Shown: piece after piece, positions 1 to 8,368 of the stretch
Position numbering within the stretch: the stretch's first letter is position 1
How the letters are laid out: every line of letters starts with the position of its first letter
Source: Eimeria necatrix
Taxonomy: Eukaryota; Apicomplexa; Conoidasida; Eucoccidiorida; Eimeriidae
Length of the DNA: 10,336 nt
Assembly (NCBI RefSeq): GCF_000499385.1
Contig: NW_013655160.1
Span: forward strand, 1,687 to 12,022
Direction of reading: 5' to 3'
Translations under genes and position numbers: made by a program
Notes under the pieces: model-generated
What the model was told of the DNA's origin: nothing
The model's input: the letters and a program-made list of their open reading frames with translations, nothing else
Database searches by the model: none

Positions 1-6
1 AGGGAC

Positions 7-102
7 GATTCGTTGGAAAACGTACTGCTTCCTGGCAGCTGTAGTATCTGGGAATGTAATATTCTGCGGCGTTCTTTTCTAACATTTTGACTGGGAAATG
101 TA
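7..102 (+). repeat. Dispersed repeat, copy 1 (about 96 bp)
   Basis: This segment matches 3937-4032 without any gap, with 87 of 96 positions identical by hand alignment. The similarity stops sharply on the right, since only scattered matches remain after 102. On the left it stops within six bases of the window edge, so the true left end might lie outside the window. Eight of the nine differences are transitions. Read in the frame that is open in both copies (GAT at 7, shared TGA at 88-90), the differences fall 2, 4 and 3 on codon positions one, two and three, so there is no sign of protein-level constraint. I see no terminal inverted repeats, no poly-A tail and no target-site duplication. It is best called a fragment of an unclassified interspersed repeat; a segmental duplication remnant is the alternative. 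Confidence 0.85.
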
Positions 103-3100
103 TAGTTTGTCGAGATAAGACGAAGCCGCCCTATTTTGCCGGTCCACTGCCGCCTTACTCTCGACCAGAAATGTTTCTAGAGCTGCGAAAAACACATTAA
201 GAAATGCAACCCTTCTTTCTGTCATAAGATTCAGTCTATTTGCTTGGTGCCTGCGATTGAAAGTTTTTCTGTTTGTCTGAACGTCCGCATGAAAGTAGAA
301 AATATGTCTCTAAGACAAACCAGGTTTACATAAAGCACTTTGTAAGTCGAACGGCTTCATGCTGAATAGATGGAGTACGCCTGAACGATTTTCCTCATGT
401 GGGTAATCGCAAGACACTTTGTGTGGTCTACATAACGTTGGCGATTTGCTATTCTCTCTTGTCATTATCGAAATTCGCGGTATTCGTGCTGACTTTTTAG
501 TGGACGCGGCGGGTGTTGCGATCCTAGTCAGTGACGCGAGTATTTGCTTCGCATTCTCCTTCGCTTGTCTGCTCGTGGCCGAAGGCTGAGTGACTCACTG
601 GAATATAATGTCTGGAATTCGGGAGTCTGCCTTTCTGTGAGAAACAGTGACAGCTGTTATGGCGTGCAGAGGCCTACTGGCATTTGAAGCGGACCGTTGC
701 GTTCTGTTTGTGTGTAGGATGTAAGCTGCGTATTTGTTTCATTACTTAAATATTGCACACAAAGTGGTTCAGTTCGTTGGATAAGCATTCTTCAAAGTTT
801 TAATCGCGCTGATGCAGCAAAACAATCGCGGAATAACAAGCATATGCGCTGCTCGATTCTTAACTTTAAAACTGCTCTATCAATTATGTAAAAGCAATAA
901 GCAATGTTTTGAATGCGTCGTTAAAGTGCGGCAGCGTTTGTTCTGTCTTTGCATCTTGCAAGATGTGTACAGGGCTTAATAGCTCAGTCACCGCTCCGAG
1001 GCTAACTCACCGCTGGAAAGCTGACTAGTTATACTAGGCATTCTCATAAATGGTTTCAAAGAGTTGCCGACTAACCTGCTTGGGAATCCGAAGCCCGATG
1101 GTGTACATTGGTTAGCTTGTGGGTATGAAGAAGAGCATACATTACAGTTGGTAAGTATTCCGGATACTTTGTTAAAAGTAGCGATCAAACTCGTGAGCGT
1201 CTTTGCCTTACCTCGAATCTAGGATCTTCACGAGGTTCAAGGAATAATGCGTGAGCCTTCATGAGTGATTGCGCTGGATACTGCACCTTATATTTTTGTG
1301 GATGACTTCCATTTTTGCTGAATACCTACCCGTGCAAAAATTTTTTCCAGTGAGCATTAGTGTTTCATTTCCATATCAAACGTTTCGTGCTGTGTGCATT
1401 GCTCACCATTGCAACCTGCTGAAAAGCAAGTCCGAGTGGGCTGCAGGGAGCAGCATGCGTGAGCTTAGCCACATAAAACCCTCTTAACAGTTTTGTCAGC
1501 CTCAACCCAATGCGTAGCATTCCAAGTGGGCAGATGCAACTAATAGAATGCCGCTGGCTTGCATTTTTTCCGTCAGACCGTGAGTCAAGCGGTGATGGTT
1601 GCAGAGGAAGAAAAGTCTCCTCAACCCATTCAGAACCGTTCGATAGCTTAAACCTATCGGGACGAAAAACAAACAGCGCAATTATGCGTATTAGGGGGGT
1701 TCAGGACACGTCAGCCGTACAAAACAAAAGTATAATTGCAGCAGCTTCATGCCGCGATTTACTGCCTGTAGGGACTTCTCCAAAGAGTACAGCCACTCTT
1801 GGAGGACGGTGCAGATCACGGTGATCACATGCAGCATCGTTGCACCAACCAACTCGCGCACACATGCAGTAACCGTAGTCACCGCCTACACGCTGCTACA
1901 GGTATTGGCTACTCAAAATTTAGGTTTTTTCTGTTCGGCGCTGGTAATATATATTAAGAGCATATCATGCTTTTTCTTGCGTTTTCCTGGATATTACTTG
2001 ATCAGGAGTCATTCACTGTGGGGCAAGTGACTAAAACTCCGTAATCGGCACATGGCTAGCGCTAGCAGAAGTGTGAAAATTTGCTTATCAACTTGAACAG
2101 ACTGTGCGTATCGCTTTCCCTTGTGTCAGTTTACCAACAAACACATTAAATAGTATATGCGCTTTATTTCGTCCAAGCTCGTTCCATGCCGACAATAATT
2201 CCTCCTTTGTGTCTTTCAACAGCGAAATTGATGAAAATACGAAGCTCGTCTTTTTGGTATTCACAAAACAAGCGTAGGACACATGCAGGAGACCTCGCGC
2301 GAAGAGCCTGATCCTCTCTCTGCCTGGTTAAAGCACGCTCAGAGTATTTAGTACCGGCCACGGACACTTCAAATGTTTGCTTCAAACCAAAAACAGAAGT
2401 GATCATTCATTCGCTAAATTCAGTCGTGATTCCCACATGACGAATCACAGAATCCTTGCTTCTGAAAACGAGTTGAGAGCCAGCACCACTCGCTTTTGCT
2501 CGGCGTAGTGAATCTGATATGCTATACCCGTTTTCAGAAGCTGCACTGGAAAAGTGCGGAGCAATTGCAGTCCAGCGGCGAGTCCTGCCAGCGATTTTGG
2601 TTTGCCGTGAACTTTCTAGAAAAACCTAACAAAAATTAGGCCATTCCTCAGAATTCCACTACTACTTGGGGGTGCTTATATTGCATTTGGTTGTGGGAAG
2701 CTTGTAAGTACTCACCCGACGCGTTTTTCAGGAGCTAAAAATGCGTATTTTTTAACCCTTTGCAGCAGCAGCAGCGCGTTGAGGCCATCGTGACTCAGCA
2801 GTGTGATATCCTGCTGGGCATTTAGAACCATGTTCTGGTCGCTTGTAAACATTGCGTCGGCAAGTGTTCTCGATAGCTTTTATAGCTTCCGGTAGTATAA
2901 CCCATGTCGGAATGCTAGTAACGCATATCAGTAGTTGTGCCGTTTTTCCAGTCTTTTTGTTACTAGTACTCATCATGCTATTCGTTTTGTCGTCTCTCAC
3001 ATATGTGTTGCTGTTGGGATTTCCTATGTACACGCAACACAAGACATGCACAGCTTACTCACCTCGTGTTGAACTCTTCCTCCCGTTTTAGATCAGAAAG

Positions 3101-3936
3101 GTCTGCTTATTGACGTGCCTGCTATCATCTAATTGCACCATAACGTGAGCTGCCACTGCAGTATTTACACGTGCAGCAAGTGAGAGGTGATAAATTGGCA
3201 GCTTACACTGTATACTTTAGATACAGAAGAACCGTGAGTTGCTGACTTTCATACGGCATCCAGCTGCACAAGAATCAAAAACCAAGCCGTCGTACTTTGT
3301 TTCATGTCGACATTAGTGATACAGTAATTCATGATTCAACGGCAGGTATGTTCGACTTTGGTTTTCCGCATAACTTCATTTCACAATCTGCTTTCTGCAG
3401 TACGTCCAAGTACCTTTAGTATTATCGAATCTGTATAATCATTCTGTAATGTATTCATGCCTTTTGTAGACGAATTCACGCTGGCACTTCGATGAAGCCC
3501 ATAGAGACAGTCCAGAATGATGAATAAAATTTTTGGTTTGTATCTGCATTGCTTGCTCGCTGCTTTGAAGCATGAATCACAAATGCGTCGAAACAATGCA
3601 GACCACAGTGGATGTGGCAGCTTGACGTCATAGCGAACGCTTGATGCAGAACACTGCAGATTCACACTGCGTTCGCTGCTTATTCCTGTGCTCGCTATTT
3701 TTGTATGCTGCACGTCAGCCGTATGCACTGAAAGCTTCTCACAAAGCACCTGGCAACAAATTATTTGCCTCCTTGTATCCTTGCTGTTATGGGTACAACT
3801 TCCAGACGCACGAAATGGCTGTATCAGTTTGTATTTCCCACTAGTTAATTTTTTCTCCTTCCAAAATATTTCAAAGACATCAACACTGCCTCTTGAAAAC
3901 CTCAAAGCAAGTAAGTGGGCTTTTTTGTGCTCCCTG
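103..3936. other. Non-coding stretch between the two repeat copies
   Basis: These 3.8 kb hold no recognisable gene or RNA. Reading frames are short on both strands, and the longest (174 codons, minus strand, 3381-3905) starts at TTG and has no ATG until near its end. Splice-like words occur singly: GTAAGT at 1151 and 2703, and good pyrimidine-CAG acceptors ending at 2765 and near 3400. They do not join into a convincing model. The acceptor at 2765 is followed by four tandem CAG codons (counting the one in the acceptor) and an open frame only to TAG at 2825. There is a perfect 14-bp palindrome at 952-965 and a 12-bp one at 2055-2066; palindromes of these sizes are expected by chance. The stretch could be intergenic DNA or a long intron. 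Confidence 0.6.
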
Positions 3937-4032
3937 GATTCATTGGAAAACGTACTGTTTCCTGGCAGCTACAATATCTGGGAATGGAATATTTTGCGGC
4001 ATTCTTTTCTAACATTTTGACTGGAAAATGTA
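3937..4032 (+). repeat. Dispersed repeat, copy 2 (about 96 bp)
   Basis: This is the second copy of the element at 7-102, in direct orientation. Both flanks are unrelated to those of copy 1, so these look like the real repeat edges, or the edges of a conserved core. In seven of the eight transitions this copy has A or T where copy 1 has G or C. Two of those convert CpG in copy 1 to CpA here (opposite positions 11-12 and 70-71). This copy has therefore probably decayed further, although two sequences cannot fix the ancestral state. A GTAAGT word lies 26 bases upstream at 3911. A 110-codon GTG-started frame (3688-4020) ends on the TGA that both copies share, but I regard it as fortuitous. Confidence 0.85.
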
Positions 4033-4359
4033 AATATTTGCATGTCAGGTCGGATCCATGCGGCACAAATTTGCATGAATCTTTAGTGCACGTTGACGTG
4101 CCCTGCGTGGGTGACTGCAGGGTTTTTCATCGTGAACCGAGTTGAAGTAGCGACTTGCCATACACTAGATCACTGCGCTTCCGTTTGGCATTGAAAAAAT
4201 CAGAAATGAAATATTCGCCGGAGGGTTGGCGCGCCCATTAGTGTTTAATCTACACTATAGTCGAGGGAACGCTTTTCTTTTGTTCGGGCTTGCCCTTGTG
4301 TATGTGCAGCACAGTTTTCTGCGAGCTCACCACGCTAGCCCTACTGCAACTAATTCTAG
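4033..4359. other. Spacer with nothing recognisable
   Basis: This stretch lies between repeat copy 2 and the stop-poor region. Short + strand frames run through it in more than one phase, which points to a local scarcity of stops rather than to a gene. I see no promoter, RNA or repeat signal here. Confidence 0.5.
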
Positions 4360-4635
4360 CACCCTCAGTTTTGCTCCACCGATGTTCAAGCGTCGTTTTC
4401 GTTGCGACCAAAGGGAGCGGCTGCTTTTATATTGCCGGGTTTCGGCGTTTGCAGGCGGCCCACAGTAGGAACCTGTCGCAAAAGTGCTCTGTGGTCGCTC
4501 GCAGGCAATGCCTTATTAAAATGTTTCTATGAATGACCTGGGATATTGGCTGCTCTCGAAGTGCAACTGTGAAGAGCAGCATTCAGCTCAACTATCTCGG
4601 CTCGAAAATTGTTTGGAAAGTCGTATATCATTCGT

Positions 4636-5100
4636 ATGTGTCCACAGCTGGTAAGTCTGGAGAACTGTATTGCCCTGATATGCGTTTCTAGGAGGATGTA
4701 TGTGTGTTGACTTTTTGAAGGCGGCGCATGGCACATCCTGATTTTTGTCTCAATTTTCCAGATGCTACCTGCTCACAAGTGCTTAACGCACACAGTGCGC
4801 CCCAGAGTGCCTGATTATTTGATTGAGTATCAAGTATCTTATATGGTACTGGCCAAAAAAGGACGCTGCATTGCTCGTGTGCAGTGGTAAGCTGACAGTA
4901 CAAGCCTTGACTCTTCGCGCAAAGTTCACCTTGTTTCACCCTTGCTGAAACGTGAGGAGACGTACATTTGTCGAGGAGTCAGTGGCAGAATTGATTGCTT
5001 TTTTGTGAATCGTGCCTCCGACAGCTGCTCAGCGCACATCAAACCGTCACTTTTCGTTGCAGAGTACGCAGACGGTTCAAATTCAATTTCTTGCCTCTAG
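4636..5100 (+). CDS. Possible small spliced coding region, hypothetical
   Basis: I do not recognise a protein here. What can be seen is one chain of signals that keeps phase. An ATG frame from 4636 reaches a consensus donor (CTG then GTAAGT at 4651). A pyrimidine-rich acceptor (CAATTTTCCAG) ends at 4761. The segment 4762-4886 is open in this frame only. It ends at a second donor (GTAAGC at 4887), and an acceptor at 5024 leads to an open stretch closing on TAG at 5098-5100. The two putative introns would be 111 and 138 bases, and each removes an in-frame stop (TGA at 4708, TAA at 4888). The total product would be only about 75 residues, with no motif that I can identify. The ATG context is poor. 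With dozens of splice-like words in 10 kb, such a chain can arise by chance, and the first exon could instead extend upstream in the same frame to 4573. Confidence 0.15.
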
Positions 5101-5301
5101 GCTAAACAGTTTCGATTCAATTGGTTATGCTGTGTTTGAAAAAAGTTCGCATGATCTACCTCGCAGGAAGTAAATAAACCCAATGGGGGACTGTCGAGTC
5201 CAGCTTTTCACGTTTTTAGAGACTCAGGGATTCCTGGAAAAAACGTTTATACTAGTTTCATAACAGCCGTAGCGTCACCGCGTTTCTACCCATGCAGTTG
5301 A

Positions 5302-5532
5302 TGTATTTCGAGTAAAGACACCTTGGGAGTTCTTACTGAGCTCAAAATGCTCAAAGTTGGCTTGGGAGAGAATTCACTGGAAATAGAAAGGCTCACGAGC
5401 GCTGGAGCAGGCTGCAAAGAAGTCTTGGCCAATTCGACTGGGCGTCCGGGTGTTCATCAAGGAGCAAAGAACAATGTCTTATTTTGGGAGAAGTATTTTT
5501 TGCAGGAGATGGCACTTAAGACATACTACTAA
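5302..5532 (+). CDS. Candidate exon or small ORF, hypothetical
   Basis: The frame is open from just after TGA at 5299 to TAA at 5530-5532. The first ATG is at 5347, which would give about 61 residues. The predicted peptide is rich in E, K, G and L and has no signal peptide, membrane segment or known motif. The sense strand is clearly purine-rich here, in contrast to the T-rich surroundings. By hand count over 5323-5532, G occurs about 25, 13 and 21 times at codon positions one, two and three, a mild coding-like bias. A strong acceptor-like word (TATTTTTTGCAG) ends near 5505 in the same frame, so the last eight codons could be a separate terminal exon. It lies in the same reading frame as the candidates at 4762 and 5863. 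Origin as a chance open frame remains quite possible. Confidence 0.2.
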   Translation, partial: CISSKDTLGVLTELKMLKVGLGENSLEIERLTSAGAGCKEVLANSTGRPGVHQGAKNNVLFWEKYFLQEMALKTYY

Positions 5533-5862
5533 CCTGCATGGCCTAATAGTCGAGTAAAATCATGGGGTGTCAAGACGCGAGTATGCGCAGTGCATGACTC
5601 CACAATTCGGCAAACTTGTGGTGGGAAAAGTAATACCGCTTCACATTCACAGCGCTTGCAGATCGTTTCTGATTTTGGTGCCTGTACAACATGCTACGCG
5701 TGTCACCGAGTTGCTGCAAGCGTCCGTGCAGTATCCAAACTATGGTTTTGTCGCGCGCTAATCGTTGTGGCAGAGCGTGGGTTTTCTCATGGCTGTCCAC
5801 GGGCTCAGTTGCAACAATAGTAACTGCAACATGTGGGAATTGATTTTTGACCGCTAATTGTT

Positions 5863-6099
5863 ATGATTGTTATGGTTTCTGCCCATGCTTGTGCTATCGG
5901 ACGCTTTGATGCCAAGACATTTTATCGCCTACAGGAGGCACTGAATATTCTTGGCTTCATTTGTCTAGTAGAGTTATTTGTGTTCTCTCGCTTTGCAGCC
6001 AGTGCTGACTGGCATGACGAAGCTTGCCCGCTTTGGTTAAAGGGACTAACAAAGCTTGTGGACGATACAGGACTGGGAGCAAGATATGAAAAAGTCTAG
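5863..6099 (+). CDS. Best coding candidate: 78-codon ATG ORF, hypothetical, one hydrophobic segment
   Basis: The frame starts at ATG with G at -3, shortly after an in-frame TGA at 5848, and closes at TAG 6097-6099. The peptide is unfamiliar. It has a hydrophobic stretch at about residues 27-41, followed by a polar, acidic, Trp-containing C-terminal half. That would suit a single-pass or signal-anchored protein, but there is no positively charged N-terminus to support secretion. The coding evidence is compositional. By hand count G falls 30, 15 and 15 times on codon positions one, two and three, the pattern expected of translated DNA and the strongest in this window. An alternative reading is a terminal exon from 5999 to 6099, because a good acceptor (CTCTCGCTTTGCAG) ends at 5998. 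No homology can be claimed. Length alone is not significant. Confidence 0.27.
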   Translation: MIVMVSAHACAIGRFDAKTFYRLQEALNILGFICLVELFVFSRFAASADWHDEACPLWLKGLTKLVDDTGLGARYEKV

Positions 6100-6298
6100 G
6101 CTTTCGCTTTTTGGCGGCGAGGTACTAGCAAAGTCCGCTTGCATGTATTGCAAATGGGGTGTTCGGGACGGCAAAGACAGCCAGGGCTTCGAGATTGTCA
6201 CCCCGGAGAACATACAGTTCAGAATGTCGAACGAGACGTCAGGTGGATATGCATCAGAACGAAGGGATTTGGTGCCTGTCCTCTGTTGCGTAGACTAG
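6086..6298 (+). CDS. Candidate 70-residue ORF overlapping the previous one, hypothetical
   Basis: The frame is open from after TAA at 6047 to TAG 6296-6298. The first ATG is at 6086, with G at -3 and A at +4. The peptide begins with a short basic stretch, has two nearby cysteines in its first third, and then an acidic and polar middle. I recognise no domain. Counting from 6071, G falls about 28, 19 and 23 times on codon positions one, two and three, and A is common at position two, a mild coding-like pattern. The frame is +1 relative to 5863-6099 and overlaps its end. An ACAG acceptor look-alike ends at 6070 exactly where this frame could take over, so one spliced or frameshifted gene spanning 5863-6298 is possible. 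A cysteine-containing chance frame is the alternative. Confidence 0.2.
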   Translation: MKKSRLSLFGGEVLAKSACMYCKWGVRDGKDSQGFEIVTPENIQFRMSNETSGGYASERRDLVPVLCCVD

Positions 6299-7217
6299 CA
6301 CTTTTACAAAGCTGTTATACGGGAAAAGGCTGCTGCACGGCTGTCGCTAGACGCGTGGTTTTGCTCTAGATACGATTTAGTGAAAACCGTCTAACGAAGA
6401 GAACGGTGTTTAGATGCGACATATCGCATGAAAGCGCTTCATGCTGCCGGCATTTCTCAGACTTCATTGGCAGCACTTGCTTGTGAAGAGTTGGGATTGT
6501 GTTGTTTATAGTTCACCGCACACATGCATCGCGGAGATGCGACAAATCTGACAATTGCACAGTTGATGAAAGAAACTACCAGCTTTTCGAGACACGCGAC
6601 GCCATGCTGTATGTGACTTGGCTGCACTATGTCTGGCTTGCCACAGCTGGTAGGTGCCATTTTCAGGGCGTATTCTCTCGGCAGATATAGTTTTGTTCTA
6701 CATGCGTGCTTTCTCCATAACTAGCAACAGTAAGCGGTGCCATGCGAGGTTAGAGCTCTTATCAGGAGACCTGACCTACAGTTGGCAAACGTAAGAGTGA
6801 ACCACGTGCAAGTTTACCGCATGACACGGTGCTGCCTTGCATTCGCGTGAAATGAAGACTTGCGCTCTGCCATCTGTGAGCGTGGTACTCCGAATGAAAC
6901 TGGCATTGCATTGTGTTCGCGCGCAGCAAGTGAGAGGAGTGCTTCTATATCTTTTGAGTGCACCATTGTTTTTGATCAGATCCATATGCCGTATAAACGC
7001 CACCTGCAGTTAGCATTAAGATAATCTTGAATGTGCAAGATATGACGCAGCTAAATCTCTGTCTCGGTGGCGTTAGGCGCGCGAACACGATAGTCCCGCT
7101 GTGCGTCACACCCCAAGGCAACGTTTCTGAGTGCCTCCAAAATGCAGGCGGATTCAGAAAATAGCCGTGGTGACACGGCTTCTTTTAGTATCGGCACAGC
7201 ACGGATAAGCGTCGGCG
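6299..7217. other. Non-coding stretch, nothing recognisable
   Basis: Only short, mutually overlapping frames occur on both strands, none above 75 codons and none with a familiar product. A word beginning GGTAGGT near 6650 follows the same CCACAGCTGGTA string seen before the donor at 4651, but no open frame on either side makes it a credible exon boundary. A 15-base word shared with 3173-3187 lies at 6923-6937. Confidence 0.5.
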
Positions 7218-7427
7218 ATGCTTAGCATGAGCAGAAGTTCAGAAACAGTCTTCACCGGCTATGGCACGCACGATCTTGTTAAGGAACAAAAAGTTGTTGT
7301 AGTAGATACAGTAGCCAAGAGCACTACTCCGACAAAACAAAAAATTCGTGCCCATTTCGTGGAGAAGCCTTCACTTTGGCCCACATCGGTGAATCACACA
7401 CTTCGGCATTTTCTCGAATTCCCGTGA
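7218..7427 (+). CDS. Candidate 69-residue ATG ORF, hypothetical
   Basis: An ATG frame runs to TGA at 7425-7427. The peptide is hydrophilic, rich in K, T, S and V, with no signal peptide or membrane segment and no motif that I know. Roughly three fifths of its codons begin with a purine, and lysine and glutamate codons are frequent in the middle third, a weak coding-like sign. There is a second ATG three codons in. It stands alone, with no convincing donor, acceptor or neighbouring frame in phase. An open frame of this length is expected several times by chance in 10 kb of this composition. Confidence 0.13.
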   Translation: MLSMSRSSETVFTGYGTHDLVKEQKVVVVDTVAKSTTPTKQKIRAHFVEKPSLWPTSVNHTLRHFLEFP

Positions 7428-7960
7428 CTTAGTGAATTCAAGCTCGCGGGGTCTCCAAGTCTTAAAAGAAGATGACAGCGAACGAATCACCACTTCCAGA
7501 AAGTACGTAGTCATTCTAAACATTAGTGTCCAAGCGAACGTAACTTTTTGTGTTTTTATTTCCCCGTATGCACGTTCCTAGATATTTGACGGCAGCACCA
7601 ATTTTTCCGTGTTTTTGACTCAAGAGAGTAGGTGCCTGCCCTTTGTTTTACAAAGCAAATGACCTATGATGTCGAATAAATGCAATAATCATGCGATCTC
7701 AGTATCCCCGTTTCGTGTTTTCTTCTATTCTGGAACAACAAACACGGAATTAGTTGGACGTTGTCTTAGCACAATGTATCTCTTGCTGTTTCAAAATTTC
7801 GATCTTGAGCCCTTTTTATATTGTTGCTTCTCAGCAACATTACTATTCCATGCGCCCTTGTACCGTTTGCCTGGTGAATCTGGCTTTCATGGCATGCGCT
7901 TTAAACAATTAGAGACTTCGCAAGCTTTACGCAGGCGAGACAGCCATTTGACCGTGGTAC
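7428..7960. other. Probably non-coding stretch
   Basis: A 103-codon ATG frame (7666-7977, +) crosses this part. By hand count its G residues are spread evenly over the three codon positions (about 21, 20 and 20), the opposite of a coding pattern. Its peptide is rich in F, C and R in a way typical of translated T-rich spacer. I see no repeat, RNA or regulatory element. Confidence 0.5.
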
Positions 7961-8368
7961 TTAAAAGGCGCGTCTGACATCTGCTCGCCGCAAGTTTCTC
8001 CGCTTGAAGGATACGCTATACATTATAATGGTAGGACCTGAGTATGGCTGCCAAGTTTTTGTATTGTGCAACAGGGGACAATCAGCCTGGTTTTTTGTGG
8101 CACTATCGGCGTGGAATCGGTACGTTGCTTTTCCTTGGCTGCAGGTAGTATGTATCTGCCAGCTAATTGAAGCGGTTGGTGCTAATGGAAACAACGCCGC
8201 TTTCTTTTGCCAATTACGTGCTACAAAACGTTTCGACCCAGTTAAGCAAAGTTGGACATCGCAGAAGCTGAGCCATGCGCTTATGAAAGCACCTGCTAAG
8301 CGGCATCTAGTATATATCTGAACGCAAAAGGGATTTGAATCGGCCGTGTTCATTTTCCGTATACGCAT
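7961..8368 (-). CDS. Longest ATG-started ORF (135 codons), hypothetical and doubtful
   Basis: On the minus strand an ATG at 8366-8368, with A at -3, opens a frame that runs to TAA at 7961. The peptide is basic, with several Arg/Lys clusters at both ends, scattered cysteines and many Trp residues. It has no signal peptide, membrane span or familiar motif. The + strand is also open for 105 codons across 8004-8321 (TTG start), with an acceptor-like TTCCTTGGCTGCAG ending at 8144. At most one of the pair could be real, and mutual openness usually means a local shortage of stops. About one frame of this size is expected by chance in a window like this. Confidence 0.12.
   Translation of the reverse strand: MRIRKMNTADSNPFCVQIYTRCRLAGAFISAWLSFCDVQLCLTGSKRFVARNWQKKAALFPLAPTASISWQIHTTCSQGKATYRFHADSATKNQADCPLLHNTKTWQPYSGPTIIMYSVSFKRRNLRRADVRRAF

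Noticed and set aside
952..965. Perfect 14-bp palindrome CATCTTGCAAGATG
   Set aside because: Palindromes of 14 bp are expected about once per 10-20 kb, and nothing nearby suggests an operator or a recombination site. The same holds for the 12-bp palindrome at 2055-2066.
2766..2825. Terminal exon beginning with CAG codons after a good acceptor
   Set aside because: The acceptor is good, but the open part is only 19 codons, and the upstream donor at 2703 has no single clearly open frame before it, so no model can be built.
3381..3905. The longest open frame, 174 codons on the minus strand, as a gene
   Set aside because: It starts at TTG, and the first ATG is about 28 codons from its end. The peptide has no motif, and two + strand frames overlap it. 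A single frame of this length is only mildly unexpected by chance.
7..4032. The two 96-bp repeats as LTRs of one 4-kb retroelement
   Set aside because: The interior contains no reverse transcriptase, integrase, gag, primer-binding site or polypurine tract that I can see. The repeats are very short for LTRs and lack TG...CA ends and a target duplication. An interior decayed beyond recognition would not fit 90% identical ends.
4360..5300. Reassigned genetic code with TGA read as an amino acid
   Set aside because: TGA is the commonest in-frame stop in this frame (seven of twelve over the longer region), but TAA and TAG also interrupt it, and no known protein appears when TGA is read through.
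5533..5820. 95-codon open frame between the candidates at 5302 and 5863
   Set aside because: It is open in the same frame, but its G distribution (about 30, 28 and 19) is not coding-like. Another + frame and a minus frame are also open across it, and the peptide is unusually rich in Cys.
7666..7977. 103-codon ATG frame on the + strand
   Set aside because: G is spread evenly over codon positions (about 21, 20 and 20), the peptide is rich in F, C and R as in translated spacer, and it has no recognisable domain or splice context.
8320..8345. tRNA-like B box on the minus strand (GATTCAAATCCC)
   Set aside because: The flanking bases do not form a T stem, and no A box, anticodon arm or acceptor stem can be found at the right distance.
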